Source: UBA3006 sp031401235 (GTDB lineage: Bacteria > Actinomycetota > Acidimicrobiia > Acidimicrobiales > Ilumatobacteraceae). From it: a DNA stretch of 30,274 bases. Every line of letters begins with the position of its first letter. Within the stretch, counting starts at the first letter, position 1. Below, in pieces: positions 23,017-30,274 of this stretch. The stretch spans positions 1 to 30,274 of the forward strand of contig JANNRJ010000007.1 of the NCBI GenBank assembly GCA_031401235.1, read 5' to 3'. A program made the translations under genes and the position numbers. Below the pieces are notes generated by a model. The model had not been told where the DNA came from. It did not search any database and was given only the letters and a program-made list of their open reading frames with translations.

Positions 23017-24235
23017 AAATTATGTTGCATCGGTAAGCACGCACGGCGCCATGTTTCGGTCGCTCAAGTATTTCAACGCAAGACTATTTTTCTTGGGTTT
23101 ACTTTTATCAAATATCGGGACATGGATTCAGCTCACCGCGACATCATTTTTGCTCTACCGACTTACGGGCAGTGCCACTGACCTCGGGATCAATATGGCC
23201 CTGCAGTTTTTACCGATGCTTCTACTTGGCGCCTGGGCAGGAGCATTGTCTGACCGCCACGATCGGCAAACGATGACAATCGTGACTCAATCGCTTCTCG
23301 CCGTGCAAGCCCTCACAATCGGTGTGCTTGACCTCACCGGACAGATCAATTTGCCGACCGTGTATGTGTTGTCGGGACTGCTAGGCATTGTCGGCGCTAT
23401 CGACAATCCGGCACGGCGCAGTTTGGTCACCGAACTTGTGGCACCGGCCGACATGTCAAATGCGATGTCGCTGAATACGGCAGTGATGACCGGGTCGCGT
23501 ATTTTCGGACCGGCGATCGCCGCCGTGCTTGTTGCTCCACTTGGCACCGGGTGGCTATTCATTGTCAATGGTGTGTCGTTTGCTGCAATGCTGTTCGCAC
23601 TTTTTGGTTTGCGTAGAAACGAAATGCATAAGACCCCTCCGCGCCCGGCCGGAGGTACACCGGTGCGCGACGCGCTTCGATTCGTGCGTAAAAACGAACG
23701 CTTACTCGTGCTGTTCATTGTCTTCACTGTCATAAGTACCTTTGCATTCAACTACAACGTGGTGCTACCGAAACTTGCCGATGTGGCATGGGGTAATCCG
23801 AATGCGTTTGGTTGGGTCTTGGCTGTCAGCAGTTTTGGAAGTTTGCTCGGATCATTGCTCACCGCTCGAATGCAGCGAGTTACGAATGGATGGGTTCTGG
23901 CCAACATTCTGATACTTGGTATCAGCAATGTCGCCTTGGCCTGGTCGCCAAACATGTGGATCGCTTTCATCTGTGCTGTTCCCCTTGGCTTCGGCGGCGC
24001 GGCAATGATCGCCGGCACCAACAGCATCACCCAAGAAGAGGCGCCGCCCGACATGCGCGGTCGTCTTCTCGCCCTTACCGCCGTGGCGTTCCTCGGTTCG
24101 GCTCCAATCGGCGGTCCAATCACTGGTTGGATCGCCGATCACATCAGCGCATCATGGTCGCTTGGCTATGGCGGAATCATCGCTGTAGGTGCGGGCTTAT
24201 ACATGCTGGCGTGGATGAAGCGTTCGGTATCCTGA
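23009..24235 (+). CDS. Major facilitator superfamily exporter, EntS-like
   Basis: The 408-residue protein is a 12-segment MFS transporter. The first helix region LFFLGLLLSNIGTWIQLTATSFLLY and the loop 2-3 motif GAWAGALSDRHDRQTM place it with the MFS_3/EntS group, often annotated as drug or siderophore exporters. The substrate is unknown. The middle loop (about 198-220) carries the basic stretch separating the two six-helix halves. I chose the ATG at 23009, which overlaps the lepA stop (ATGACTGA); an upstream GTG at 22982 would lie in lepA, and an ATG at 23051 is also possible. It is inserted between lepA and hrcA, a position often occupied by hemN/hemW or hrcA directly in other genomes. Confidence 0.87.
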   Translation: MTENYVASVSTHGAMFRSLKYFNARLFFLGLLLSNIGTWIQLTATSFLLYRLTGSATDLGINMALQFLPMLLLGAWAGALSDRHDRQTMTIVTQSLLAVQALTIGVLDLTGQINLPTVYVLSGLLGIVGAIDNPARRSLVTELVAPADMSNAMSLNTAVMTGSRIFGPAIAAVLVAPLGTGWLFIVNGVSFAAMLFALFGLRRNEMHKTPPRPAGGTPVRDALRFVRKNERLLVLFIVFTVISTFAFNYNVVLPKLADVAWGNPNAFGWVLAVSSFGSLLGSLLTARMQRVTNGWVLANILILGISNVALAWSPNMWIAFICAVPLGFGGAAMIAGTNSITQEEAPPDMRGRLLALTAVAFLGSAPIGGPITGWIADHISASWSLGYGGIIAVGAGLYMLAWMKRSVS

Positions 24236-24248
24236 GAGAGATCCACTG

Positions 24249-25244
24249 ATGCTTGACGAACGCAAAACTGCCATCCTCAGAGCCATCGTTGAGGAGTACA
24301 TCTCCACGGCCCAGCCGGTGGGGTCGTCGCACATTGCCAGGTTGTCCGGTCTCAGTGTCTCCCCGGCCACAGTCCGAAATGAAATGGCGACACTGGAACA
24401 CGAGGGATACCTCGCCGCGCCACATACTTCGGCCGGTCGAGTTCCCACCGACAAGGGATATCGGTTCTTCGTCGATCATCTCACACCACCCGGTCGACTC
24501 GATTCGGTATCTCAGGCTCGAGTTGGAGAATTCTTTGACCATGCCCATGGTCGGTTGGAAGAAACCCTTCAACACACCACCATGCTGTTGGCCCAGCTGA
24601 CGAATTACGCAGCTGTCGTACTCGGACCAAAGCATGAAGTGGCTCTAGTTCGCTCGGTGCAACTTGTGGGTTTGTCTCCACATCTCGCCACGGCCGTCAT
24701 TGTCTTGTCCAACGGAGTCGTTGAAAGCGAACCCATTGAATTGGCCGAGTCAACCACTGACCAACTGTTAGCAGTTGCTACTTCGTGTTTGAGTCGGGCG
24801 ATGGTGGGGCGGGCTCTGAATGCAAATGACGTACCGAGCCTTACCGGTGACTCTCGAGCCGATGCGCTCGTTGGACAAGTGATCACAACATTACGGACTC
24901 GCAAATCCGATGAATCTGTTTTCGTTGGCGGAGCATCGGCGATGGCCGAAGCATTTGATGCTGTTGATATCGTGCGATCGGTTTTGCACACTCTCGAAGA
25001 GCAATATGTTGTCGTCTCCCTTGTTCGTGACATGCTCAATCGCGGACTCGCCGTGGCTATCGGCGCCGAACACGGAATTGAACCTCTGGCAGCATGTTCG
25101 ATGGTGCTTTCTCCGGTGATCGCAGACGGTACGACCGTTGGAATGGTTGGCGTGCTCGGGCCAACACGAATGAACTATCCCCAGGCTCTTGCCACCGTGG
25201 AAGTTGTGAGTGATCGCCTAGGTCGCCGCATTACCGAGGGCTGA
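24249..25244 (+). CDS. hrcA: Heat-inducible transcription repressor HrcA
   Basis: HrcA represses class I heat-shock genes by binding CIRCE inverted repeats, with help from GroEL. The 331-residue product has the N-terminal winged helix (about 1-75; AILRAIVEEYISTAQPVGS, then SPATVRNEMATLE) and the GRVPTDKGYRFFVDHL block, followed by the GAF-like domain and the C-terminal PVIADGTTVGMVGVLGPTRM. All family blocks are intact. GAGAGAG lies about eight bases before the ATG. dnaJ follows seven bases after the stop, so the two are co-transcribed. I see no CIRCE element (TTAGCACTC-N9-GAGTGCTAA) upstream of it in this window, so its own operon may not be autoregulated through that site. Confidence 0.97.
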   Translation: MLDERKTAILRAIVEEYISTAQPVGSSHIARLSGLSVSPATVRNEMATLEHEGYLAAPHTSAGRVPTDKGYRFFVDHLTPPGRLDSVSQARVGEFFDHAHGRLEETLQHTTMLLAQLTNYAAVVLGPKHEVALVRSVQLVGLSPHLATAVIVLSNGVVESEPIELAESTTDQLLAVATSCLSRAMVGRALNANDVPSLTGDSRADALVGQVITTLRTRKSDESVFVGGASAMAEAFDAVDIVRSVLHTLEEQYVVVSLVRDMLNRGLAVAIGAEHGIEPLAACSMVLSPVIADGTTVGMVGVLGPTRMNYPQALATVEVVSDRLGRRITEG

Positions 25245-25251
25245 TAACGCC

Positions 25252-26385
25252 ATGGCAGCAGATTTTTACGCTCTGCTCGGCGTGACACGTACGGCAAGCG
25301 CGGCGGAAATCAAAAAGGCGTATCGCAAGCGAGCCCGCGAACTTCACCCAGACGCAAATCCCGAAACTCCGGAAACAGAAAATCAGTTCAAAGAAGTGAG
25401 TCGCGCCTATGAAGTGCTCTCCAATCCCGAATCTCGCACTCGCTACGACCAATTCGGCGAAGCCGGTGTAGGCGGTAACGGCAATAGCAGTCCGTTTGGT
25501 GGCGGCGGCGTGGGCGACATTTTTGACGCATTTTTTGGTGGGGGATCACCATTTGGTGGAGGTGCTCAGCGAGGACCGGCAGGACCACCTCGCGGCCAAG
25601 ATATTGAAACTATCGCTGACATCACATTGGAAGAATCAGTATTTGGTTGCAAGACCGATGCGAAAGTACGTACTGCGATTCGTTGTGACGACTGCGGTGG
25701 CAGCGGTGCGGCCAAGGGCACGAAATCTACAACGTGCTCCGAGTGTGGGGGATCTGGACAAGTTCGTAAGGTCCGCCAAAGCATTCTCGGCCAAATGGTG
25801 ACCACCGCTGCCTGTGCGTCGTGCAGTGGAATGGGAGAAATGATTGCCACACCGTGTACAACTTGTCGCGGAGATGGTCGAATCCTCAAAGAGATGTCAT
25901 ACAAAGTTGATGTGCCAGCCGGAGTGGATAGTGGTCAAACTCTCCGACTTTCCAGTCGCGGAGCGGTTGGGATTCGCGGCGGTGCCAGTGGAGATTTATA
26001 TGTGCACATTCGGGTAGCCGAACATGCCATGTATCGACGCGAGGAAGACGATCTGGTCACCGATGTCGTGGTGTCAATCGCTCAGGCGGCACTCGGTACC
26101 CAGTTCACGCTCACCACGCTCGATGGCGACGAAGAACTAGTGATACCGGCCGGTGTGCAACATGGTCGTGAATTCGTACTTCGTGGTCGAGGCGTGCCTC
26201 GCTTGATGCAAGGTGGTCGAAGTCGTGGTCGTGGCAATTTACGAGCGCGCGTGTCAATTGATGTGCCGACCAAGCTGTCGGATACGGAGAGGGAACTTTT
26301 GCGTCGCTATGCCGAGGAACGTGGCGAACCTATTGCCGCGGCCGATAGCAGCATTATGTCGCGTATTAAATCTGCATTTTCGTGA
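25252..26385 (+). CDS. dnaJ: Chaperone DnaJ (type I Hsp40)
   Basis: DnaJ delivers unfolded substrates to DnaK and stimulates its ATPase. The 377-residue protein has the J domain with HPD at 32-34, a Gly/Phe-rich region (about 75-118), and four zinc-binding motifs, CDDCGGSG, CSECGGSG, CASCSGMG and CTTCRGDG, followed by the substrate-binding C-terminal domains (PAGVDSGQTLRLSSRGAVG). It is a complete type I J-protein. dnaK and grpE are not adjacent; with hrcA upstream and rsmE downstream it corresponds to the DnaJ2 locus of other actinobacteria, and a second copy beside dnaK elsewhere is likely. The stop overlaps the rsmE start (GTGA). Confidence 0.97.
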   Translation: MAADFYALLGVTRTASAAEIKKAYRKRARELHPDANPETPETENQFKEVSRAYEVLSNPESRTRYDQFGEAGVGGNGNSSPFGGGGVGDIFDAFFGGGSPFGGGAQRGPAGPPRGQDIETIADITLEESVFGCKTDAKVRTAIRCDDCGGSGAAKGTKSTTCSECGGSGQVRKVRQSILGQMVTTAACASCSGMGEMIATPCTTCRGDGRILKEMSYKVDVPAGVDSGQTLRLSSRGAVGIRGGASGDLYVHIRVAEHAMYRREEDDLVTDVVVSIAQAALGTQFTLTTLDGDEELVIPAGVQHGREFVLRGRGVPRLMQGGRSRGRGNLRARVSIDVPTKLSDTERELLRRYAEERGEPIAAADSSIMSRIKSAFS

Positions 26386-27071
26386 AGTCCGAACTCCGCC
26401 ATTCTGCGGCGCACGTCTTTGTTGACAATCTTTCAAATCCGCTTCTTGGGGATCAGGATTGTCACCATATTCTGCGAGTCCTGCGAGTTGAAACACGCCA
26501 AACGATTTCTGTGTCTGATGGTCGAGGTTCCTGGAGTCTGGCCACAGTGCAAGAAAATGGCGTACTCGAATTGATTGGGGCAACGCAATTTGTTGCGGCG
26601 CCGACCCAACTGCTCACCATTGCTTTTGCCCCCACAAAAGGAGATAAGCCAGATGATGTGGTGCGCAAACTCACCGAAATCGGAATTGATCGAATCGTCC
26701 CAATCGCCGGTTCCAAGCGCGGAGTCGTCCGCTGGGATGAGTCGAAAGCTTCCAAGCACATCGATCGATTGAGACGAATTGCACGTGAAGCCTCGATGCA
26801 ATCGCGAAGAGTCTGGTTACCAGAAGTTATGCTTCCCTGTGCGCTTGTCGATGTTGTCACGCAGTTTGGGGCCGCCCTCGCTGAACCCGATGGCACTCGA
26901 ATTGGCCCGACCCACACATGTATCGCGATTGGTCCCGAAGGCGGATTCAGTCCACAAGAACTTGAACTCTCCACCCAGCATGTCTCTCTTGGCCAAGGTG
27001 TGCTTCGGGGTGAAACTGCTGCAATAGTGGCAGGGGTACTTATGGGCACGCAACGAAGGGAGAATTCATGA
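26382..27071 (+). CDS. rsmE: 16S rRNA (uracil1498-N3)-methyltransferase RsmE
   Basis: RsmE methylates N3 of U1498 in 16S rRNA using S-adenosylmethionine. The 229-residue protein has the N-terminal PUA-like domain (about 1-75; HHILRVLR) and the SPOUT domain with FAPTKGDKPDDVVRKLTEIG, the knot motif IGPEGGF at 183-189 and LRGETA at 208-213. Many family members have LRxETA with Thr, Ala or Val at the third position; Gly here is a mild variation. The start is GTG at 26382, overlapping the dnaJ stop. The end overlaps the next ATG (ATGA), continuing a chain of coupled genes. Confidence 0.95.
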   Translation: MKSELRHSAAHVFVDNLSNPLLGDQDCHHILRVLRVETRQTISVSDGRGSWSLATVQENGVLELIGATQFVAAPTQLLTIAFAPTKGDKPDDVVRKLTEIGIDRIVPIAGSKRGVVRWDESKASKHIDRLRRIAREASMQSRRVWLPEVMLPCALVDVVTQFGAALAEPDGTRIGPTHTCIAIGPEGGFSPQELELSTQHVSLGQGVLRGETAAIVAGVLMGTQRRENS

Positions 27072-27589
27072 CCGAATCAGACGACGAAATTGGCGCCGCG
27101 ACGCCCTTCACTCGCCTAATTGGTGAGCGACTGCGCAATATTCGCCAACAGAAAAATCTTTCTCTCAATGAAGTCGAACAACAGTCTGAGGACGAATTTA
27201 AGGCTTCAGTTCTTGGTGCCTATGAGCGTGGGGAGCGATCGATTTCGGTATTGCGATTGGAGCGATTGGCAAGGTTTTATGAAGTCGCGGTTGACCAACT
27301 CCTGCCCCGCGATCCGCGGCGGATCGAAGGTAAACAAACGGGTGAATCGATTCCGGTGAAGTTGCGAATTGATGTATCAAAGCTTCTCTTACTCAAGGAC
27401 GAAAAGTTTAAGTTATTGGCTAGTTTTTTACGCCTGATTCAAGTTCAGCGACAAGACTTTAACGGCAAGGTCATTACCGTTCGCGAACACGATGTGCGGG
27501 CGATAGCGGTGATGCTGGATGTAAATGTGGAGAACGTTGGCATAATTCTCGGCGAGTTGGACTTGCTCTTCATTCCGCCGACTAACTAG
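27068..27589 (+). CDS. bldD: BldD-like c-di-GMP-responsive transcriptional regulator
   Basis: The 173-residue protein has an N-terminal XRE-type helix-turn-helix (about 16-80; RLRNIRQQKNLSLNEVEQQS, then AYERGERSISVLRLERLARFY) and a C-terminal domain like that of Streptomyces BldD. The C-terminal part carries R128-Q-D130, eight residues (FNGKVITV), then R139-E-H-D142. This is an exact match to the RxD-x8-RxxD signature through which S. coelicolor BldD binds tetrameric c-di-GMP. The protein therefore probably dimerises and binds DNA in response to c-di-GMP. The ATG overlaps the rsmE stop and has AGGGAG upstream. Its position between rsmE and hemW differs from Streptomyces, so orthology is likely but function in development is not implied. 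Confidence 0.88.
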   Translation: MTESDDEIGAATPFTRLIGERLRNIRQQKNLSLNEVEQQSEDEFKASVLGAYERGERSISVLRLERLARFYEVAVDQLLPRDPRRIEGKQTGESIPVKLRIDVSKLLLLKDEKFKLLASFLRLIQVQRQDFNGKVITVREHDVRAIAVMLDVNVENVGIILGELDLLFIPPTN

Positions 27590-27597
27590 GCATTCGC

Positions 27598-28695
27598 GTG
27601 CAACTCAGCGCACAATCTCACGGTGTGTATCTCCACATTCCGTTTTGTGCCAAGCGATGCGACTATTGCGCATTTGCGACTTTCACCGATCGTCATCATC
27701 TCACTAACTCGTATCTGGAAGCCATGCGCACCGACATTCGTCGCACAGTAGGTGCTGGGATGCCACTTACCACCAGCGTGTTTATCGGTGGCGGTACACC
27801 AACAATGGTTCCAGCTAGTGAACTGATGACCGTGCTGAGTGAAATTCCACTTGCTCCACATGCGGAAGTGACAGTTGAGTGCAATCCTGATGACATCACC
27901 CCCGACATAATGTCTACGTATCGCCGCGGTGGGGTCAATCGAGTGAGCATTGGCGTGCAATCCACCGTGCCACATGTTCTCGCCGCTCTAGGTCGCACGC
28001 ATAATCCTGACAATGTGCAACATGCCGTGGAAACTGTTCGTCAAGCCGAATTCACATCGTTCAATCTGGACATCATTTACGGTGCCGCTGGAGAATCGCT
28101 TGATGACTGGCGAAAAACTGTCAATGACGTGGTTGCATTTGACCCACCTCATGTGTCGGCATATGGCTTGACTGTGGAAGCCAACACCCCACTTGCATCG
28201 CAAACTGATCGGCACCCAGATGATGATGATCAGGCCGACAAGTATGAAATTGTCGATGATGCATTTGCCAAATCCGGACTTGTAAATTACGAAATATCGA
28301 ACTGGGCCAAAGATGGTCACGAGTGTGCGCATAATTATTTGTATTGGTTGCAAGGCAATTACGACGGCTTTGGCTGTGCGGCCCACGCCCACAAAGACGG
28401 ACGCCGATGGTGGAATGTGCGCACACCTGACAGGTACATCGAGTTGGTCAATGCCGGCGATTCGCCAGAATCTGCTTACGAAAATCTCGATGACGAAACT
28501 CGTGGACTTGAAGCGTTGCAACTGTTATTGCGCACCAAGGATGGCGTGCCATCTGATGCGTTTGAGGCCGATGACCTCGAGTTCATGTCCGGGATGCTTG
28601 AAACCCGTGGTGATCGGCTCGTGCTAACTCGTGCCGGTCGATTGATGGCCAATGAAGTATCAATTCGTTTGCGAATTCCGGTCACTAACAAATAA
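27598..28695 (+). CDS. hemW: Radical SAM haem chaperone HemW
   Basis: HemW is a radical SAM protein that binds haem and delivers it to acceptors; it was formerly misnamed as oxygen-independent coproporphyrinogen oxidase. The 365-residue product shows the iron-sulfur motif CAKRCDYC (Cys17, Cys21, Cys24), GGGTPTM, ECNPDDIT, and the HemW-specific AHNYLYW motif near 240. The C-terminal winged-helix-like HemN_C region (from about 305) is present. The start is GTG at 27598, eight bases after the bldD stop, with a weak ribosome binding site. It closes the conserved run hrcA-dnaJ-rsmE-bldD-hemW. Confidence 0.94.
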   Translation: MQLSAQSHGVYLHIPFCAKRCDYCAFATFTDRHHLTNSYLEAMRTDIRRTVGAGMPLTTSVFIGGGTPTMVPASELMTVLSEIPLAPHAEVTVECNPDDITPDIMSTYRRGGVNRVSIGVQSTVPHVLAALGRTHNPDNVQHAVETVRQAEFTSFNLDIIYGAAGESLDDWRKTVNDVVAFDPPHVSAYGLTVEANTPLASQTDRHPDDDDQADKYEIVDDAFAKSGLVNYEISNWAKDGHECAHNYLYWLQGNYDGFGCAAHAHKDGRRWWNVRTPDRYIELVNAGDSPESAYENLDDETRGLEALQLLLRTKDGVPSDAFEADDLEFMSGMLETRGDRLVLTRAGRLMANEVSIRLRIPVTNK

Positions 28696-28706
28696 TTGCC
28701 ACCTAT

Positions 28707-28712
28707 TAGGGT
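28707..28712 (+). promoter_or_regulatory. Candidate -10 element for a leaderless gamma-glutamyltransferase-like mRNA
   Basis: TAGGGT fits TANNNT and is followed by six bases and the ATG at 28719. The 23-base gap after hemW has no Shine-Dalgarno sequence at the right place; AGGGTG lies within the hexamer itself and could serve as a weak one instead. Confidence 0.35.
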
Positions 28713-28718
28713 GCGAAC

Positions 28719-30274
28719 ATGTCTGTATTCGAAGTACCCAGCACTTCGGTTCGGTGTCATGGGGCGATGGTCGCATCTGCCGACCAATTGGCGACTCAGG
28801 CTGGGATGACGATTTTTGCACTCGGTGGTAATGCGGTCGACGCAGCAATTGCAACGAATGCCGCCCTTGCCGTAACGGCACCGCACTTGTGTGGAATGGG
28901 TGGCGACTTGTATGCCCTCGTTCATGACGGTACGACCGTGCATGCGCTTAACGCCACGGGTCGTGCAGGTTCTGGTAGCGACGCGGCAACATTGCGATCT
29001 GAGGGGTTTACGTCGATGCCGTTTCGACACGACATTCGGTCGGTCACCGTCCCAGGTTGCGTGGATGGGTGGATTTCCCTTCATGAACGCTTTGGACAGT
29101 TACCACTAGATCAACTTCTCGCGCCGGCAATTCAACTCTCGACCGATGGGTTTCCGGCTTCACCGCTATTGGTTGGATCACTGCGAAGGCTTGACGATCG
29201 CGGTCGCGAGTCGCTTCACGAATTGAATAGCCAGGCTCACCATCCCGGCGCTCGAGTTCGCCGCCTTGGCGTTGCTCGTACCCTGCGCGGAATTGTCGAA
29301 CACGGTCGAGACAGTTTCTATTGCGGAGAATTTGGTGAAGGACTGCGCACACTCGGCCCAGATTTATTTAGTGATTCAGATCTCGCCAATCCGGGAGCCG
29401 ATTGGGTCCAGCCACTTTCACAGTTTGCGTTCTCGAAAACGTTGTACACCTTGCCGCCAAATTCGCAGGGGTATCTCATTCTCGGTGCGGCGTCGCTTGC
29501 GGATCAACTCGAACTTCCTGATGACCCGAACGATCCGTTGTGGGCTCATCTGTTGATCGAAGCGGCAACTGTCGCCGGACACGACCGACCACTTGTATTG
29601 CATGATCGTGCCGATGGCCAAGCCTTGCTCAATCGAATCTCGGCCGACTTGGCATTGGTCAATCGGACCAAGGCATCACGCCACAAAGTCGCCACGATGG
29701 ATGGCGATACAACCTATTTATGCACTGTTGACGACAATCGCATGGGGGTTTCGCTAATCCAATCCAATGCATCCGGTTTCGGATCATGGCTGGTCGAGCC
29801 GAATACACAAATCAATCTCCATAATCGCGGTCTCGGATTCTCACTTGTGGCCGATCACCCTGCCGAACTTGCACCGAGCCGCCGACCGCCGCATACGTTG
29901 TGTCCAGCATTAGCAACTGAGCCTGACGGATCGCTGGCAGCGGTGTTTGGCACGATGGGCGGCGATGGCCAGCCTCAAATCTTGCTTCAAGTCGCAACTC
30001 GTCTCTTTCATCACAGACAGAGTCCAGTTAAAGCAATAAACGCCGGGCGATGGCTACTCAATGGTCCGACAACCGGTTTCGACACCTGGACGGGAGAAGG
30101 TGGCCCACACGTCATTGTCGAAGGGCAGATTGCAGAGCATTGGAGTGACGGATTGGTGGCTCGGGGTCACGAAGTGCGAGTCCTTGCCCCATTTGACACT
30201 TCGTTCGGTCACGCCCACGCAATTGTCATTGAGCCGACGGGAATGCTCGCCGGTGCCGCCGACCCGCGCACCGT
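28719..30274 (+). CDS. Gamma-glutamyltransferase-like Ntn hydrolase (3' end outside window)
   Basis: About 518 residues are visible, open to the window edge. The N-terminal block ASADQLATQAGMTIFALGGN-AVDAAIATNAALAV and GMGGDLYALVHDG, and PGCVDGWISLHERFG, are those of the gamma-glutamyltranspeptidase family, whose precursors self-cleave to expose a catalytic Thr. The likely cleavage site is before Thr331 in DGDTTYLCTVDD; typical enzymes have TTHFSVVD here, so Tyr replaces the usual His. The downstream GSGF-like loop appears as NASGFGSW, and the family's late GGDGQPQI is present. There is no signal peptide, so the protein is probably cytoplasmic. The substrate may be glutathione, a mycothiol-type adduct or another gamma-glutamyl or amide compound. 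It lies 23 bases after hemW. Confidence 0.87.
   Translation, partial: MSVFEVPSTSVRCHGAMVASADQLATQAGMTIFALGGNAVDAAIATNAALAVTAPHLCGMGGDLYALVHDGTTVHALNATGRAGSGSDAATLRSEGFTSMPFRHDIRSVTVPGCVDGWISLHERFGQLPLDQLLAPAIQLSTDGFPASPLLVGSLRRLDDRGRESLHELNSQAHHPGARVRRLGVARTLRGIVEHGRDSFYCGEFGEGLRTLGPDLFSDSDLANPGADWVQPLSQFAFSKTLYTLPPNSQGYLILGAASLADQLELPDDPNDPLWAHLLIEAATVAGHDRPLVLHDRADGQALLNRISADLALVNRTKASRHKVATMDGDTTYLCTVDDNRMGVSLIQSNASGFGSWLVEPNTQINLHNRGLGFSLVADHPAELAPSRRPPHTLCPALATEPDGSLAAVFGTMGGDGQPQILLQVATRLFHHRQSPVKAINAGRWLLNGPTTGFDTWTGEGGPHVIVEGQIAEHWSDGLVARGHEVRVLAPFDTSFGHAHAIVIEPTGMLAGAADPRT

Noticed and set aside
24100..24250. A CIRCE operator before hrcA
   Set aside because: I looked for TTAGCACTC and GAGTGCTAA arms near the hrcA and dnaJ starts and found none.
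1..30274. tRNA genes, CRISPR arrays, insertion sequences or prophage segments
   Set aside because: No cloverleaf-like segment, regularly spaced repeats, transposase, integrase or phage gene was seen; nearly every base belongs to a recognised gene.

Overview
The window is a dense, almost fully coding stretch of a bacterial chromosome carrying 28 protein genes (the first and last cut by the window edges). No rRNA, tRNA, insertion sequence, prophage or CRISPR array is visible. Base composition looks balanced. Several traits point to Actinomycetota: the order dxr - site-2 protease - ispG, a short ComEC without a beta-lactamase domain beside comEA and holA, a PAC2 protein, an F420-type LLM oxidoreductase, a BldD-like regulator, and a ProRS starting M-I-x-R-M-S. 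Thr-Thr-Val-Pro tails on an exported protein and the moderate GC suggest class Acidimicrobiia, perhaps a streamlined aquatic lineage. That class assignment is inference.

Layout. 1-3117 (+): isoprenoid (MEP pathway) genes dxr and ispG flanking an intramembrane protease. 3153-6702 (-): proS, manA and an exported SGNH hydrolase, read as one unit. 6703-6884: leader region with a TTCG-capped intrinsic-terminator hairpin and a second hairpin before the ribosome binding site. 6885-11484 (+): rimP-nusA-infB, then an acetylpolyamine amidohydrolase-like deacetylase (11527-12576). 12573-16414 (-): phosphotransferase, PAC2 protein, IclR regulator, LLM oxidoreductase. 16475-17914 (+): thioredoxin-TPR protein and comEA. 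17918-18361 (-): small membrane protein. 18360-20858 (+): comEC and holA. 20842-21096 (-): rpsT. 21232-28695 (+): lepA, MFS exporter, hrcA, dnaJ, rsmE, bldD-like, hemW. 28719-end (+): partial gamma-glutamyltransferase-like gene.

The content is mainly housekeeping: isoprenoid synthesis, translation initiation and elongation, transcription antitermination, heat-shock control, DNA uptake and replication clamp loading. The points of interest are in the fine structure. Convergent genes share or nearly share stop codons (TTAA, a former CTAG, a 17-bp overlap). One divergent pair shares a CATG start site. Several starts sit 6-8 bases after a -10-like hexamer with no Shine-Dalgarno, suggesting leaderless mRNAs. 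A BldD homologue keeps the full c-di-GMP signature. The exported hydrolase has a repeat tail cut by a one-base nonsense change. I found no clearly novel multi-gene system; the best candidates for undescribed biology are the regulatory structures before rimP and comEA.
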